NCBI GenBank assembly: GCA_034766995.1
Contig: CM068317.1
Span: 33,707,501 to 33,771,500, forward strand
Direction: 5' to 3'
From: Acanthacorydalis orientalis
Taxonomy: Eukaryota; Arthropoda; Insecta; Megaloptera; Corydalidae
Length of the DNA: 64,000 bases
Positions 11,620-24,748 of this stretch are shown here, piece after piece; positions within the stretch are counted from its first letter, which is position 1; each line of letters begins with the position of its first letter. Position numbers and translations under genes: made by a program. Below the pieces are notes generated by a model. That model searched no databases and had not been told where the DNA came from. It saw only the letters and a program-made list of their open reading frames with translations.

Positions 11620-13277
11620 TGCACTGATGAATAATACATCTAAAATTTAAATCTACCGTTTAATATTTTCTTTTTACAAGATTTTATTCAAAACATTTTT
11701 TTATTTCAATTTTTTTCATTACTTTATTATCAAATTATAAAAGTTTACATGGAATCGACGAAAAAAGAAAGTATAAGTATATATTATAAATAAAAGCATA
11801 TTATCATTTTTCGTACACAAAGTTGAACAAAAATATAAATATTGTGAAAAGTTGTCATGAAAAATATAAACATTGTGATAGTAATTATTTTTATTCATAA
11901 GTTATTTATTTATTTTTATTATTTAAAAGGAAAAGTATAATGAACTTATAATTAATAGTTACTATTTTCTTTTATTTCATAATTATTATGATAGAAAAAA
12001 TTATAATTTTTTATAGATATGTATTTTATGTCAAATTTTATCGAGGATCTGAACTGAAGATAATAAAATAAAAATATTTTTAAAGCAGATATGAACTGAA
12101 ACAAACTCCTTATAACTAATTGAACATTTTCAGAAGAACAAGACGAGTTAAATAAAAATAATACTTATGACGTTCTTTATGTAAAATATTTTAATGGAAA
12201 TTTCCAAAACAATAATGGAATTTCTTAATTGATTTTCGCGGAAAATACTTTATCTAATAATATTTTTATGTAGTGGCTGACGGCACAAGTATACCTTAAG
12301 TAATGCTAAAAGATTTGCATTCAGAAAAGAATTTCGTGATAACGAATCGTGATTCAAATGAAATAATTGAAGTTGATTTTCAATGAACATGAAAAAGAAT
12401 GATTATAATCTTATTCTGGCGTAAAATATAAACACAGCAGATTATAAATATATTTAAGATATTTGATATGAAAAAAGATATTTGATAAAGATATAAAACA
12501 TGAGATATTCTAGTATGAAATAAATTATAATAGTATTTTAAAATTCTGATTTTTTTTCAATGTATAATTTTATAAAGTAATTAACTTCCCTAAACGAGGT
12601 CCATTCGATAGTTCATTTCGCACGCGGAATATCAGCATTTTTTCACAATATTTTTTATGTGTGTTGTCCACGCAAATTTGCAGTTAACTTCCTTTAATGG
12701 TGCTCGTTAAATAAATGACCTCTGAGTCAACAGTCGACAAAAAACGATAAAATGAAGTTTATTTGTTAATATTAATACTGCTATGATTTTAAATAAAGAT
12801 TTATTTGTTTATATATATATATACATATATCATTAAAAATACCAAAATAAAATAAATACAGAAATAATCGATTGTAGAAAAATGTTTACCGCAGATACTA
12901 GACTAAGTTATTTGAATCTTATATAAAAATAAAAAGACTAATTATTATTTGTAATCGTGTACTACCATTGTTTCCTTCACTAAATTTATAATAAACTATT
13001 AAGTCTTGATCCTAATTGAACTCAGAAAGGAAATTGATTTACACTATTAACTGAAATATTATTCGTAATTAACTATGATGATATACAACTGTTTTATAGC
13101 GTTAGTTATTATCCATTTGTATTTCAAACTCTTTATTTTTATTATTATATCTCCAACTCCCACATATATTAAAAAGATTCTAATTTGTCACTACATTTTA
13201 TTTGTTTTTCCCAATAAGCTTCTTTCCATACTTTTTGATATTGCTTAAATTATCCAAAATCAATGTGTTATATTCTC

Positions 13278-13280
<3 letters not shown>
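11618..13280. other. Gene-free A+T-rich stretch
   Basis: A slightly GC-richer patch at about 12590-12740 (with CGCACGCGG) holds no open frame or transposon end that I can support. Confidence 0.6.
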
Positions 13281-13317
<37 letters not shown>

Positions 13318-13345
13318 TTACATATATATATATATATATTTATAT

Positions 13346-13389
<44 letters not shown>
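13281..13389. repeat. Compound TA/CA-interrupted microsatellite
   Basis: Three TA blocks separated by CACTTACA and CACATACA interruptions. Confidence 0.97.
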
Positions 13390-13393
<4 letters not shown>

Positions 13394-15070
13394 TTTTAGA
13401 TTTCATTCCTGTGTTGCGCTAATATTAGTTGAGTGAGAGTTATTAAAAGTTATAAATATTATATTTTTATTGTATATAATTACAATCGAATATATTTATT
13501 TTTAAGTTGAAATTACTCTTTACATTTTATATGAATATTTAATAAGGAAAATCCTGAATAAAATTTTCTAATTGTAAAATTATTAACATCTAAATGGTGT
13601 TTTAGTAGTATAACTATACTGACTATTCAAATTTTAATATCAGACATAAACTACTTAATTAATTAGGTCTAATTGAAATGAAGTAAGTATCTATAAAAAT
13701 AACATTTACAGGTAGTTTCACAACAAATAAGATTGTTTTCATAAAACTGATTTGATTCAACCGGTAACATTGCAGCTGATACAAACATTTAATTATTTAA
13801 TGCTTTTTCAAACAATTTTATATTTAAGGAAAACGGTTTTGCTTTAAAGTTCAGATATTTAAGTAAAAAAAGTAATTTCTGGATTTATAGATAATTACTC
13901 TATACAAATAATCAGCTTATTATAAATAAGAACATTATTCAAACAAACATTAATATTGTAGAATGTTGTAAATTTTCTTTTTCACTAAATTCACTGACTG
14001 ATACATTTATTGTGTGGAAAAATGACTAATCAATTTTGAAATTGAGTATAATTTTTTTATATTCAATATTTTTTTTTCACAAAATTAATCTAAAAATATA
14101 ATCTGTGAACTGCTATATTTCAACATTGGAAAAAATAATATTTAAATTTAATAAGAATGATTTAACTTTAATAAACAACAAATTATTTATTGTAAAAATT
14201 GTAATACACCAAATCTGGAATAAAATATTAATATGAAAAACAGTCGCTATGACATAAAACGACAATTAGCTTCAATTATCACTAATGATGTTATTTTTCT
14301 CAATGAATGTTTTTTGTGTGACGGTCGTAAATGTCATCAAGTTTGATTTATCCTTTCACGGATTTTTATAGCACTAAAATAAATAAAATTCTACTAGGTA
14401 TTTCATATTTAAAATATTTTTCTTCTAATTTGTTACCAACTATTTTCATATTATTTAAATAAACTAGCTTTCAATACATTTGATTTTCAAGAAGTTTTTT
14501 CTTATTTCATTTTACAAAAAATAATAAATCATATTACCCAGCTCTATGAAATGTTTATTATTTTTAGAACTCAATTGATTTCATGAAATCATGTGTTTTA
14601 ATTTAGTTCAAATATTTTAAAATAAAGCCTCTAAATACATTGAAAAATATTTATAATCGATTTAATCAATGAGAAAAGTAAATTATACTCAGAGAATAGA
14701 ATAAAAGAAGGAAAATAGAAAATAAAAACAGATAATTTTTACTAAAAATTCAAAATTGTATGTTTATGAATTAACTGAAATATTAAAACCACAATGAGAT
14801 TATTTTTTATTCACTATGTGACTCTAATGTAAACTATTCAAATTATCATCTATTTCTAAAATTCGTCATATACGAATTATAGACTTAGAAGAATAACCTC
14901 TTTCTATTACTCAATGTCAACTTGATAAGAATAGAATATTTTCAGCTATTTAAAACGTTATTGTATGTCTTGAATTATTATATGAACAGACAATGCAGGT
15001 GTTCTATAAATATCTTAATTTATATATTGTCTACAAAATCTATGCATAATTTATCTAATATTCTTTGTAT

Positions 15071-15073
<3 letters not shown>
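13390..15073. other. Gene-free A+T-rich stretch
   Basis: No array, RNA gene, transposon end or credible coding frame seen. Confidence 0.6.
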
Positions 15074-15116
<43 letters not shown>

Positions 15117-15123
15117 CATGTAG

Positions 15124-15155
<32 letters not shown>

Positions 15156-15172
15156 ATATATACATATATACA
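15074..15172. repeat. Compound TA microsatellite with CATG interruptions
   Basis: TA blocks separated by ACATGTACATGTAG and ACATGTATA. Confidence 0.97.
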
Positions 15173-16681
15173 TTTGTTTTTTATGTAATCAAATTGTCAT
15201 TATTAAAATTCAAATACATATTGTCTTAATATTTAAAATATTCAAATTTATTCGTCTTTGGTCTGATAATGACAACCTAAGTATTAAATATGTTTATATA
15301 TACTTGATATGTAAATATTTTGTATGAATATTTTTCCTTGCGTAGATTTTTTTTATATCAAGTAAATTTATCACTGAATTTTTCAAAAAAGTTGAGACAA
15401 AATCAAGATAAAATACTTATTTTGTATTTGTAATACATATATTATTATTTTTATAATGTCTTTATATTTAAGCTAAATTATAATTCCAAATTTTTGATAC
15501 GCACACATCAAAAACCACTTAATGAATAAAAAATTGTATCCTGCAATGTATTTCACTTGCGTGACTATTAAATTCTATTTATCAAATACGGATTGAATTT
15601 AAAAAAATAATCGAAAACGAAACATTACAATATTTTTTTTATATACAAAAGTAGAAAATGAACATATTTCAAGTAATAACTTATATTTATAAAATTATAT
15701 ATATATATATAAATGGCTATGATTAGTAAATTCATATTATGGTACTGATGTTCAATTCAATAAAAAATACTTTTATTTTTTTGTCAAACATAATTTCTGT
15801 TTAGCATCTCAAAATTTTAATTTTTGTGAATAGAGAAGACCAAATGTGTATATAAAAATGTTGTTTGTGTATCTAAAATATGATATTGTCTTCAATTTTT
15901 ATCTGTTGGGTCATTAGATGAGTTGTTTATCGTACCCGGTTTCGAAGCTATACAATTTTCAAATAGTTAATGATATTTATGTTATAGAAAATATTATAAG
16001 TTAAATATAGTTTGTTTGTCTATGACCGGTTTCAAATTTCGTTATCTCCTAGTAAATCTTGAAATTCTAAAAGAACAGTTCCATATCAATTTGAAGATGA
16101 GAAAATTCGCTTGTTAGAAAAATGAATTCACCGATGATCTACAAAATCTGCTTTGAACAATTAACAACAGACACATAGGAAATAATAATTACGATATGTG
16201 ATATTTGGTTGGTAACAAATATAAGAAGTTATAAGCTATTAAAAACTATCCAAGAGATACAAATATACTTATAACTGGTATCAATGTATCTGAAAATTGT
16301 AAAATATTTTTCATTTTTCGCCATATTAATAAAACCTTAATAAATATTGCTATTTTAAAATGAATACTTTCAAAATGTTGACAACTATATATAATATGAA
16401 ATATAAAAAAATGAAAGAGAATACAGTTTATTGTACTTGATCCTGTAAAAATTCGAGTAAAAACGATAAATTTCAGTTAAATTAACGAAAATCAACTATT
16501 AATGTCCAAGTATCAAAATCACAGTCACAACTGTATGTATTTCATATTCTGGACTTGAAATATACTAATAGTATTTTCTATTAAGGCATGCTAATAGGAA
16601 TAATTCGTATTACAATTTAATATGTTAACCATTATAAACAAAACAGAACTTAATAATTGAAAACCATAATAACTCTAAATA

Positions 16682-16683
<2 letters not shown>
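15173..16683. other. Gene-free A+T-rich stretch
   Basis: Two similar short phrases, CCCGGTTTCGAAG (about 15935) and GACCGGTTTCAAATTTCG (about 16023), are the only structure noticed. No gene. Confidence 0.55.
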
Positions 16684-16726
<43 letters not shown>

Positions 16727-16744
16727 CATAGAGAGAGAGAGAGA
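16684..16744. repeat. (TA)n(GA)n compound microsatellite
   Basis: TA run, an ACATACATA spacer, then GAGAGA to 16744. Confidence 0.97.
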
Positions 16745-16949
16745 TCACAATTGGTAATCAGCTACAATCAAATATAAATTATATTATTTTTAAAATATTG
16801 TACGCTATTATATCAATTCATCAAAATTGTCGGCAAGTATTTTAAACATCCTATTGTGTTTCGTAGCACGATTTACAGAAAATATTTTACTAAATGTATC
16901 GTTCGAAAAAATCATTTTAAAGAGGTAACAGAAAGCATTATTCAATGTA

Positions 16950-17400
16950 TACACACACATACAGATGCACGCGCGTTCAGAGATATAAATGCGCACTCGT
17001 GTTAGTTGTGTGTGTGTTCAATGATGTATACGTTGTGTATGTATGAATGTTTATTTGTATGGAATGAAAACGAATATAAACATCTCGTTCGATTTCGGCA
17101 ACAAAGAAACATCGTTCGCGTGAATTCGTAAACGTTACGTCGTTCGGGTACGAAATCTAGATGGCGTCGGCGTGCAAATCCACTCGACCGGATTGCAATC
17201 GAATTTTATGTTTTGTCTCTCTTGTCGTCTCTCTATCCGCAGATGTCGGGAGAGGAAGTTATTATTAGGTTACGCGAATGGGGTTGAAATGTTAGGAAGC
17301 GACGGCCTGGGCGGAGATGGGGTCGCGACGGTGGCAGCGCTGGGTACGGACGTACAGGATCGCGGTGGTTCTGGATGGCTAGCGGGGGTGCTCTTTTAAT
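16950..17400 (+). other. GC-richer, CpG-containing island with competing short frames
   Basis: A sharp rise in G+C with many CG dinucleotides. On the plus strand two overlapping possibilities exist. One is a 35-codon frame from ATG 17161 to a stop at 17266-17268, with a signal-peptide-like core (RILCFVSLVVSLSA). The other is a frame ending at the stop before 17400, with an internal ATG at about 17289 (MLGSDGLGGDGVATVAALG) and a GTACGG donor-like site after it. A pyrimidine tract and CAG at about 17230-17241 resemble an acceptor. These features suggest an exon or promoter region, but no model is compelling and no protein family is recognisable. Confidence 0.3.
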
Positions 17401-17604
17401 GTAAACTCATTCGTATCTATTCGTTATTTTCTTCTCTATACTTTTATGATAATGTTATTCGGCGAGAAATTGTGACCGGGTTACTAGGTGGGATATATTT
17501 ATAGATGACATTTTCGTGTAATTGACGTGTGTTGATACTGTAAGGTCGTTAACCCTTCGTGGAAACAAAATCGACAATTTATTACCCTGTGTATTCATTC
17601 ACTC

Positions 17605-17607
<3 letters not shown>

Positions 17608-17649
<42 letters not shown>
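17608..17649. repeat. (TA)n microsatellite
   Basis: Uninterrupted alternating TA. Confidence 0.97.
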
Positions 17650-17651
<2 letters not shown>

Positions 17652-17885
17652 ATATACAAATTTAATCAACATTAGGTTTTGAAGTATTATATTTAAGAAT
17701 AATACTTTGTATAAATGAAACAACACTTAAAATATTATAAAAGCATTTGTTTATTTCATAGATTCAAATATTTATAATATTAAATCATTATTTGATCAAA
17801 GATTAACTGATTTCAATTTTTTCTTATTTTTCCCCATTATAAAACTTATCAAATTTAAAAATATTAAAAACAAGAATTTCATCCA

Positions 17886-17960
<75 letters not shown>
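17886..17960. repeat. (CA)n(TA)n compound microsatellite
   Basis: About twelve CA units then about twenty-five TA units, with CA on the 5' side. Confidence 0.97.
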
Positions 17961-17962
<2 letters not shown>

Positions 17963-18978
17963 TAATTAGCTATTAGTCAGCTATTATATTTTTGTTAGAA
18001 ATGTTTTAGAGATTTAAATATTATTTTAATTCTAATGTGACAAATAATAAAAAAACATAATCAACATAAGTATGTACGAATTTTTCTTTTAACATAAATA
18101 CTACTTTGAATTAATACAATTTATACTTTATTTATTATACTTTTTAATGCCCTTTACAATGATGTGTAATTATAATTATAAATATTTATTACATTTTATG
18201 GTTATCTCGGATATTTTTTTCATATTTCTGAAATTCAAGTAAACCTTTTGATATTTTCCTCTACATATTTGTAATCACCTATATATTAATATTTCATTCT
18301 TCTTATATTGGAAATATTAATAAACGAACTCATTTACGAAGGTTTAGATAATATTTAGTATATTTTTTCTTTGGATAAAAACTTTATTTACGTCTGCGTT
18401 TTTTTAAATTTATTCATTTGACGTTTCACTTAATTTTATTAATACTATAAACATTAATATAAATAAATTTTAATCAGACAATTAGGCATTCTTTTATCAA
18501 AAACTGCTAATATTGAAAATGAATTTCGCCAATCATACTTTCTCATTTTTTAAAAATAAATACATACTTATGTTTAAAAGCCTACTAAATAATTTCTTTA
18601 TAAGTAACAAGTACTTCATTTCAGGATCTTAAATGATTTGAAAATACTACCCGATTTTTTATTTTTTAAATTTAATATTTTTTAATACAGAATATAAACA
18701 TTAGGGAATATACTTTTAGTGTAGGCTGTAGTCAAAGAACTAACATCAAAGGTTACTGACCAGAGGTGGTTATACACGGACTCGTTTCCCTGTGAGATTA
18801 ACGCGCCCTGTTCCAAAGTTCTACGAACGAATATTGATATTTAAGGACATTCTGAACTTGTGCAATTTCTTTTACATATCTTTCTCTCTGTTCTATTGTT
18901 GATTTTATCTTGCGTGGGCGGACTAGTATTCTCAACTACAAACAATACTGCTACTTAAATTAACTGCCAAATTAAATA
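17961..18978. other. Gene-free stretch, more mixed in base composition at its right end
   Basis: A+T-rich to about 18720. From there to 18978 the composition is more balanced, like neighbouring transposon-like or exonic DNA, but without an open frame I can support. Confidence 0.5.
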
Positions 18979-19203
18979 CTACCCTAGCCATTGTATGTTA
19001 CCGAGACTCCATATCCAAACCAATCCCATAGGAAAGTCATCAAGTTTATCCACCAACACACTCTTTTCCGTAGCGAGATTGTTGTAATGCAAGACAATAA
19101 AATACGCTAGTGGACAACGACTCTTCAAACGCAGCTTATTCCAATCCTTCTGGATTAAAAAGGCTGCCAGTTTGTAAAAAAAGCGTATCCCTGTAGGTTT
19201 GTT
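18979..19203 (-). other. Open coding-like fragment of unknown family
   Basis: Between an in-frame stop at 19204-19206 and the stop at 18979-18981 the minus strand encodes 74 residues with normal protein composition. These include DWNKLRLKSRCPLAYFIVLH, LATEKSVLVDKLDDFPM and a final VWIWSLGNIQWLG. There is no upstream ATG; the only Met is late. It would therefore be a terminal exon or a fragment of a mobile-element protein. CAG at about 19189-19191 (read as CTG on the plus strand) could be an acceptor, but its pyrimidine tract is poor. The surrounding 18720-19200 block is visibly less A+T-rich than its flanks. Confidence 0.3.
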
Positions 19204-19206
19204 TCA

Positions 19207-20541
19207 TATGTTATGAACATAAATCCAGGATTACATCAAATCCTTTGCTAAAAAATATTATCTAAAATATTTAATAAACTAATCTCTACGGCAACTTTAA
19301 TATTGTATATATATATATATATAATTAAAGTATCCGTTACCTTTATTTGTTACATTTATTATTACAAATTATTCTATCATTTCAATATCTTTGAATAATA
19401 TTAAATGCGTTTAATTAAATACTTATTACTTAAATTAAGGAATCACATACCATCATTATCACAGAATGTAAATGAACATAAAATTCAATTTTAACTCACT
19501 AATCGTCAATCTATCGAGATAATTACTTAATCAGAAGTTACTCTGAAATGAAAATAATAAACCTCGAATCCAATTAATTTAATCTTATAGTAACTTAAAT
19601 AATTGTATTTTACTATATAAATTCGAATTTTATTTATATACTTTGATTTTACTTAATTACCGAATAATATAAGAATAATTAATTATTTAGTTACGTTGCT
19701 GTACGTTATATATATTATTATACTCTGTAATATTTTCATTTGCACGTGAACCATTTTTAATACTTTTTAATTTTATAAAAGATTCAATTAAACTGTAAAT
19801 ATTATACCATGCAAAATTTAAGGTTATGATTTGAATATAATAAGTAATTTTTTTCATAAAAAAAATTAATTAATTGTATTGATTTATAATTCATTTTTAG
19901 TTTATGAAATTTTCAAAACTCAAAATTGTTTTAAAGTAATTAGTATCAAATAAGTTATTAAGATAATTCCTTTTTTTTAAAAAAAATATTAATTCAAGAC
20001 TGAAAATATCACATCCCGAATTATAAGTGAAAACACATATTTTAAAAATTAATCCATTCCAAAAAGTTTTAAGTAAATATATATTTTAATATTAGAATAA
20101 AAACTTCTATTAGGTTTCTCAAACATATACACATAGTAAAATAACTATCTTACTTTAATATATTTTTTATACATCTTTAACTATTAGAACATTCGAATAA
20201 TTTTTGATCTTTTTTCTAAATCATAAATTATTTAAATCAATGAGTTTTTTTTATTGTCTACATTCTTTACTTTTTTTGTTCTTGAACAATATAACTTTCT
20301 TTTTATCATTATTTCAATGGCCACTTATGTACTACACAGTGTTCCATATTCAGTATACGGCACCAAAAAGGAGTACTTCTTAATCAAGTACTAATACTTT
20401 GTATAAAATTTTAAAAGAATTTCAAGTTGACGAAATATATCAATGGTAATTTTTTGTTCAATAAGTATTCATTCATGAAATTATTTTGAAGTGATCTGAA
20501 GGAATATGAACCTTCTTTTTTAATTAAAAGAACTAAAAAGT

Positions 20542-20543
<2 letters not shown>
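19207..20543. other. Gene-free A+T-rich stretch
   Basis: Only a very short TA run near 19306-19323. No other feature supported. Confidence 0.6.
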
Positions 20544-20604
<61 letters not shown>

Positions 20605-20619
20605 CGTGTGAGAGAGAAG
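20544..20619. repeat. (TA)n(TG)n(GA)n compound microsatellite
   Basis: TA to 20586, TG to 20604, then GAGAGAAGAG. Confidence 0.97.
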
Positions 20620-21309
20620 AGTGACTGGTGTGTGTTTGTCGACACATAAAAAAGTTACAATATAAAAGTTACTACACAATTTTAGTCATTCTTAAATAAT
20701 TTCTACAGACTTTCTTCTGCAAAACTACTTTTACTAACATACAATTCTAATTAACATTTAATTATTATACAATTTTTGTTTTAGTTTAAATTTGTTTTGG
20801 CAAATAAATTAACAAATCTTAATATTTTTTTATCAAAATATATTTTAATTTTATTTTTTTTTTTGTATTTGCACTTCTAACATAATGAGACTGCCATCAA
20901 AATGTGCATTAATGTATCATAATGTACAATAATTAATTATTAGTTATGTTGATAAAGGAAATTCTGTGTTGTGTAGAGAATTGTACAGAATTATGACATG
21001 TTTTAAAAAAGTATGTACAGTTAGTTTGTATATACTTGTTCTTAAAAAGGGATCAATTTTGACAAGAAATAATAATTAAAGAGCGATTTATAACAAGATA
21101 AATAGTATTAATTATAATAATATATTGTACCGAATTCTTGCAAAATAAACTTTTTAATATCGATTTGTGTTATTTAAGATATAAACAATACTGAACAGAA
21201 AAGGAAATCATATATACACTTTCGGCTACCTATAGAAATGTCTATACATATAAATAAATATCAGGGTGAAATAAGAAAGTTATATTTAAATTTATCTGAC
21301 GTTATTACT

Positions 21310-21312
<3 letters not shown>
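20620..21312. other. Gene-free A+T-rich stretch
   Basis: No supported feature. Confidence 0.6.

Positions 21313-21372
<60 letters not shown>
21313..21372. repeat. (TA)n microsatellite
   Basis: Uninterrupted alternating TA, about 60 bases. Confidence 0.97.
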
Positions 21373-21375
<3 letters not shown>

Positions 21376-21439
21376 TTGTGAGTATATTTATAGACTAAGT
21401 ATTTGTCTTTTAAACAATTTCTGCGAAAGGGAAACAATA

Positions 21440-21790
21440 GAGTTTCATCGAAGTGAAATAAGCGACGTAGGCAATGTTCGCGCTAAGTTTCCCTAACCAT
21501 ATTCCCGTTGACTTCGTATACGGCGAAGTCTACGTCCCACGAGTCGCTATAAATAGCCACCCCGTATTACAGCACATATATAAAATACACATACACAACC
21601 CCCGTGTATCTGTAAATTCGTCCATCCCTTTCCACGCCTCTGTCGTCGTCATCGTCGTCCACGGTCCGTGTCTATGCGAAAAGGTCGTACGTTTTCAAAG
21701 ATGAACGTGGGGGTTTTGTTTGCCAAAAACAGCCGTTCCGCGCCGATGTTATCGACCAGATTTCGGGAATACCGCGTGCGTGTTATAAAT
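21440..21790 (+). other. GC-richer, CpG-containing island
   Basis: Open frames overlap in two plus-strand phases (21474-21704 and 21668 onward). The better translation context is CAAAG before the ATG at 21702, which would start MNVGVLFAKNSRSAPML. A donor-like GTGCGT follows at about 21776. Pyrimidine-rich CTCTGTCGTCGTCATCGTCG near 21640 is simple sequence. No protein family is recognised. A first exon or a regulatory island is possible. Confidence 0.3.
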
Positions 21791-21882
21791 ATTCGGAAAT
21801 TATTTTTTTCCATATTCGTTTTAAAGAAGAAATATACATACATTTGTATAGTTGTACGTTTAAATCTTCACACATACACATG

Positions 21883-21885
<3 letters not shown>

Positions 21886-21955
<70 letters not shown>
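21886..21955. repeat. (TA)n microsatellite, left flank of a MITE
   Basis: Pure TA, about 70 bases, ending exactly at the terminal inverted repeat of the element at 21956. Confidence 0.97.
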
Positions 21956-21957
<2 letters not shown>

Positions 21958-22142
21958 TGACTCAATTTAGGCTTCCACATGGAAGTATTAAAAGATGGTA
22001 TAGGGAATAAAAAAAAGTCATGTTATTTTTTATTCAGTATTTTAGTTCAATTCACTACTAAAATACTAAATGGGAAATAACATTTTTTTTTAATTTTTGG
22101 GTTTTGTAATACTTTTGTTTGGAAGCCTAAGTTGAATCATCC
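21956..22142. mobile_element. MITE with near-whole-length hairpin, TA target
   Basis: The left end (GGTGACTCAATTTAGGCTTCC) and the reverse complement of the right end (GGATGATTCAACTTAGGCTTCC) match over about 40 bases. The match then resumes inside: ATGTTATTTTTTATTCAGTATTTTAGT-type sequence on the left pairs with ACTAAAATACTAAATGGGAAATAACAT on the right (in runs of up to 13 bases). The two arms (21956-22045 and 22057-22142) therefore fold into one long hairpin with a loop of about 11 bases. Both sides are pure TA arrays, consistent with TA-specific insertion by a Tc1/mariner-type transposase. It encodes no protein and must have been mobilised in trans. Confidence 0.8.

Positions 22143-22208
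<66 letters not shown>
22143..22208. repeat. (TA)n microsatellite, right flank of a MITE
   Basis: Continues directly from the right end of the MITE, with one CA at about 22168. Confidence 0.97.
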
Positions 22209-22210
<2 letters not shown>

Positions 22211-22899
22211 TAACAACCAACATTTGGTAATAACTGCGATTAAAACTTTTTTCCAGATAAATAATATAATGTTTCAAATTTAAGTAAAAAAATTTAAAGA
22301 AAGAGAAATGCTTCATTTGCAAACTAACGCATTTGATTGGTATAACTCGTTTTAAATTTTTTTAACACTTAATTATTAATGGACGTTTGTCTGTTATATC
22401 AAATAATGTTGTTCAGAAAGAATTAAGTGTTTAAATGAAAAATATAAATATTTTATATATATTTCTAAAACCCAGATTTTTCTTTTTCGGATTTTTAAAC
22501 ATCTTTTATAAGGTAATCATAAATGTATCATTTATGAGATATTTGTGAAAAAAGTATATTTTATGAATAGAATGGTATGGAGTGGTTAATTACATTTACC
22601 ATCGCCATTCTTAAACACGCTTTGACCTTTTGGAGTATTTAAGTTTCTGTTCTTCGCTTCTAGTTTCGGTATTTATGCTATCTTCAGGTATATATTAGAT
22701 ACTGTTTGATACATTCTCTACTATTTACTTAAACTTATTATTTACCTACTATTACCGTACATTCCGAAACTAGTAATGGAAAATAGACACTCAGATGAGA
22801 CAAAACGACAAACACTATAAAGAAAATGTTTAAAATATTCTCATAATTACTATACTAACTTGACATCACTCTTCAAAGAGTTGAAACAAATAATATTTA

Positions 22900-22901
<2 letters not shown>
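22209..22901. other. Gene-free A+T-rich stretch
   Basis: No supported feature. Confidence 0.6.
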
Positions 22902-22969
<68 letters not shown>

Positions 22970-22979
22970 CATATATATG
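22902..22979. repeat. (TA)n microsatellite
   Basis: Long TA run with an AATA phase slip near 22946 and one CA near 22970. It is followed by loose GATAGATAGATT units. Confidence 0.97.
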
Positions 22980-24251
22980 CAAATAGATCGACAAGCCGAT
23001 AAACAGATAGATAGATTGATAAACAGATAAGGAACAAATTTTAATAAGTGTAATGATAATAGATGTAGAAACGATATCTACTACTAAAAATCAACAAGAT
23101 AATTACCTAGTTATATCAGATAATATAATCAAAGGTAAATCTGTTTTAATTTTAATTTTGTTACAGTAATAATACTGAAATATTTCAAAAAGATAATTTA
23201 AAAAAATATACTTTTTTTTTAGATATAAATTAAACCACTTATATATTATTAGAATTGACTATTAGACTCTTAGAATTGAAATGTTTGATTGGTGTTAATA
23301 GAAGAACAAGAAGTAATAACCAGAATTTAATGTCCAATATTTAAGGAAGTCTTAGATTCAGTTCAGTTACTTTTTAAATATTTAAGTATTACAATAAAAT
23401 ATTAATATAATCGAAAAAATGCAAGATCTATGCAGAAGAGTTGAATGAAACATCCCGAAAAGTATATTTTAAAAGCTGCAATAAGTTTTAAAAGTTGATC
23501 TAAAGTTATGAAAAAAAAAACAAAGATTAAATTACATTCAATGGAGACAGATCTTGAATAAAGAATTAAAAAATAGCCAGTACAATATATTGAACAAAGA
23601 AGTATAAAAAGATAAAATTTTATTTTGAAATTAATTAAGCTGTAACTTTTATATAATTTTGATTCAAAAGTTTGTTTGTATTATCATATGGTATGCATAA
23701 TAAATTAAATTTTATTGACATATTCTTTAATATTGGAATCTGTGAGATTTCTGACAATTTTAAAGACAAATAAAAAAAGTACAGATATTGTCATAAAAAT
23801 GTGATGATTGATATGCATTCGTCAGATTTGTTTTTAAATAAATAATTATAATCGCTTAGAGCTGCAGTTATTTTTTATTTTATGATCTGATTGGTTCGAT
23901 TGCTTGTTCCTTGGAAATTAGATTTTCATTCCTCGTAAACAAATCAAACCAAGCACCCACTTTCAAAAGAATTAAATGTGCGCAGTAAGTATTAAAATTG
24001 TTAATAAAAATAACAGTGTATAATATTGATGTCGAACCTACCACATATGCACCATTATAGACACGCGAGGCTAGTTTCCTTGCCACGCGAATTAAATTTA
24101 CTTGACACGCAGCTGCAAAAATAGTCCTTGCAGATCTAAAATAAAAAAAAAATATGTGATATATAACTCGATAATTTCTGTCTACTTTTCACAAATTGTT
24201 ACCATTTGTTTGTTACTAATTAAATCCTTTTTTAAAGAAAATAATTTAGGG

Positions 24252-24253
<2 letters not shown>
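22980..24253. other. Gene-free A+T-rich stretch
   Basis: No supported feature. A 68-codon minus frame at 23880-24086 has no recognisable motif. Confidence 0.55.

Positions 24254-24310
<57 letters not shown>
24254..24310. repeat. (TA)n microsatellite
   Basis: Uninterrupted alternating TA. Confidence 0.97.
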
Positions 24311-24313
<3 letters not shown>

Positions 24314-24484
24314 TCGCTTGTGATAAGAAATTGTGTTCATTTGAATATAAAAGAGAGATATCTAAAAATAAATTATGTAGGTGGAAAATGTTTACATAAC
24401 GATGTAGAATAATAATATTTAATATATTTTTTCGTCACAAATCTTAAACATTTAAAATATAATTGAGAGTACAATAAACGTTGT

Positions 24485-24748
24485 ATGGATCGTGCTGATC
24501 GTTGTATTGATTTTCCTATCTACTTGCTGTTTAATTTTTCTTTTACATTCCTGAGGTCATTATTGAAGTACTTTTTTTTACTTTCATCCTTGATACCAAT
24601 TCTAAAACTGTCTGAAGATAGCGTAAATCAAAATGAGCTGCAGAAAAAAAGTAACAGTAACCTTAGGAGTAAAAATAAACATGAATATTTTAACTATCAC
24701 GTCAAGGATAAGAACAAAAAAATGAGCGCAAATGAAATAGAAACATAG
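24485..24748 (+). CDS. Hypothetical 87-residue open frame (weak)
   Basis: This is one of the few longer frames not made from a TA array. It has a short charged start (MDRADRCIDF), a hydrophobic stretch at about residues 11-40 (YLLFNFSFTFLRSLLKYFF) and a hydrophilic, Lys/Asn-rich tail. That profile could be a small membrane-anchored or secreted peptide. The start context (GTTGT before ATG) is poor and no promoter, splice site or homologous motif is visible. In DNA this A+T-rich a frame of this length is expected a few times by chance in 64 kb, so it is probably not a gene. Confidence 0.12.
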   Translation: MDRADRCIDFPIYLLFNFSFTFLRSLLKYFFLLSSLIPILKLSEDSVNQNELQKKSNSNLRSKNKHEYFNYHVKDKNKKMSANEIET

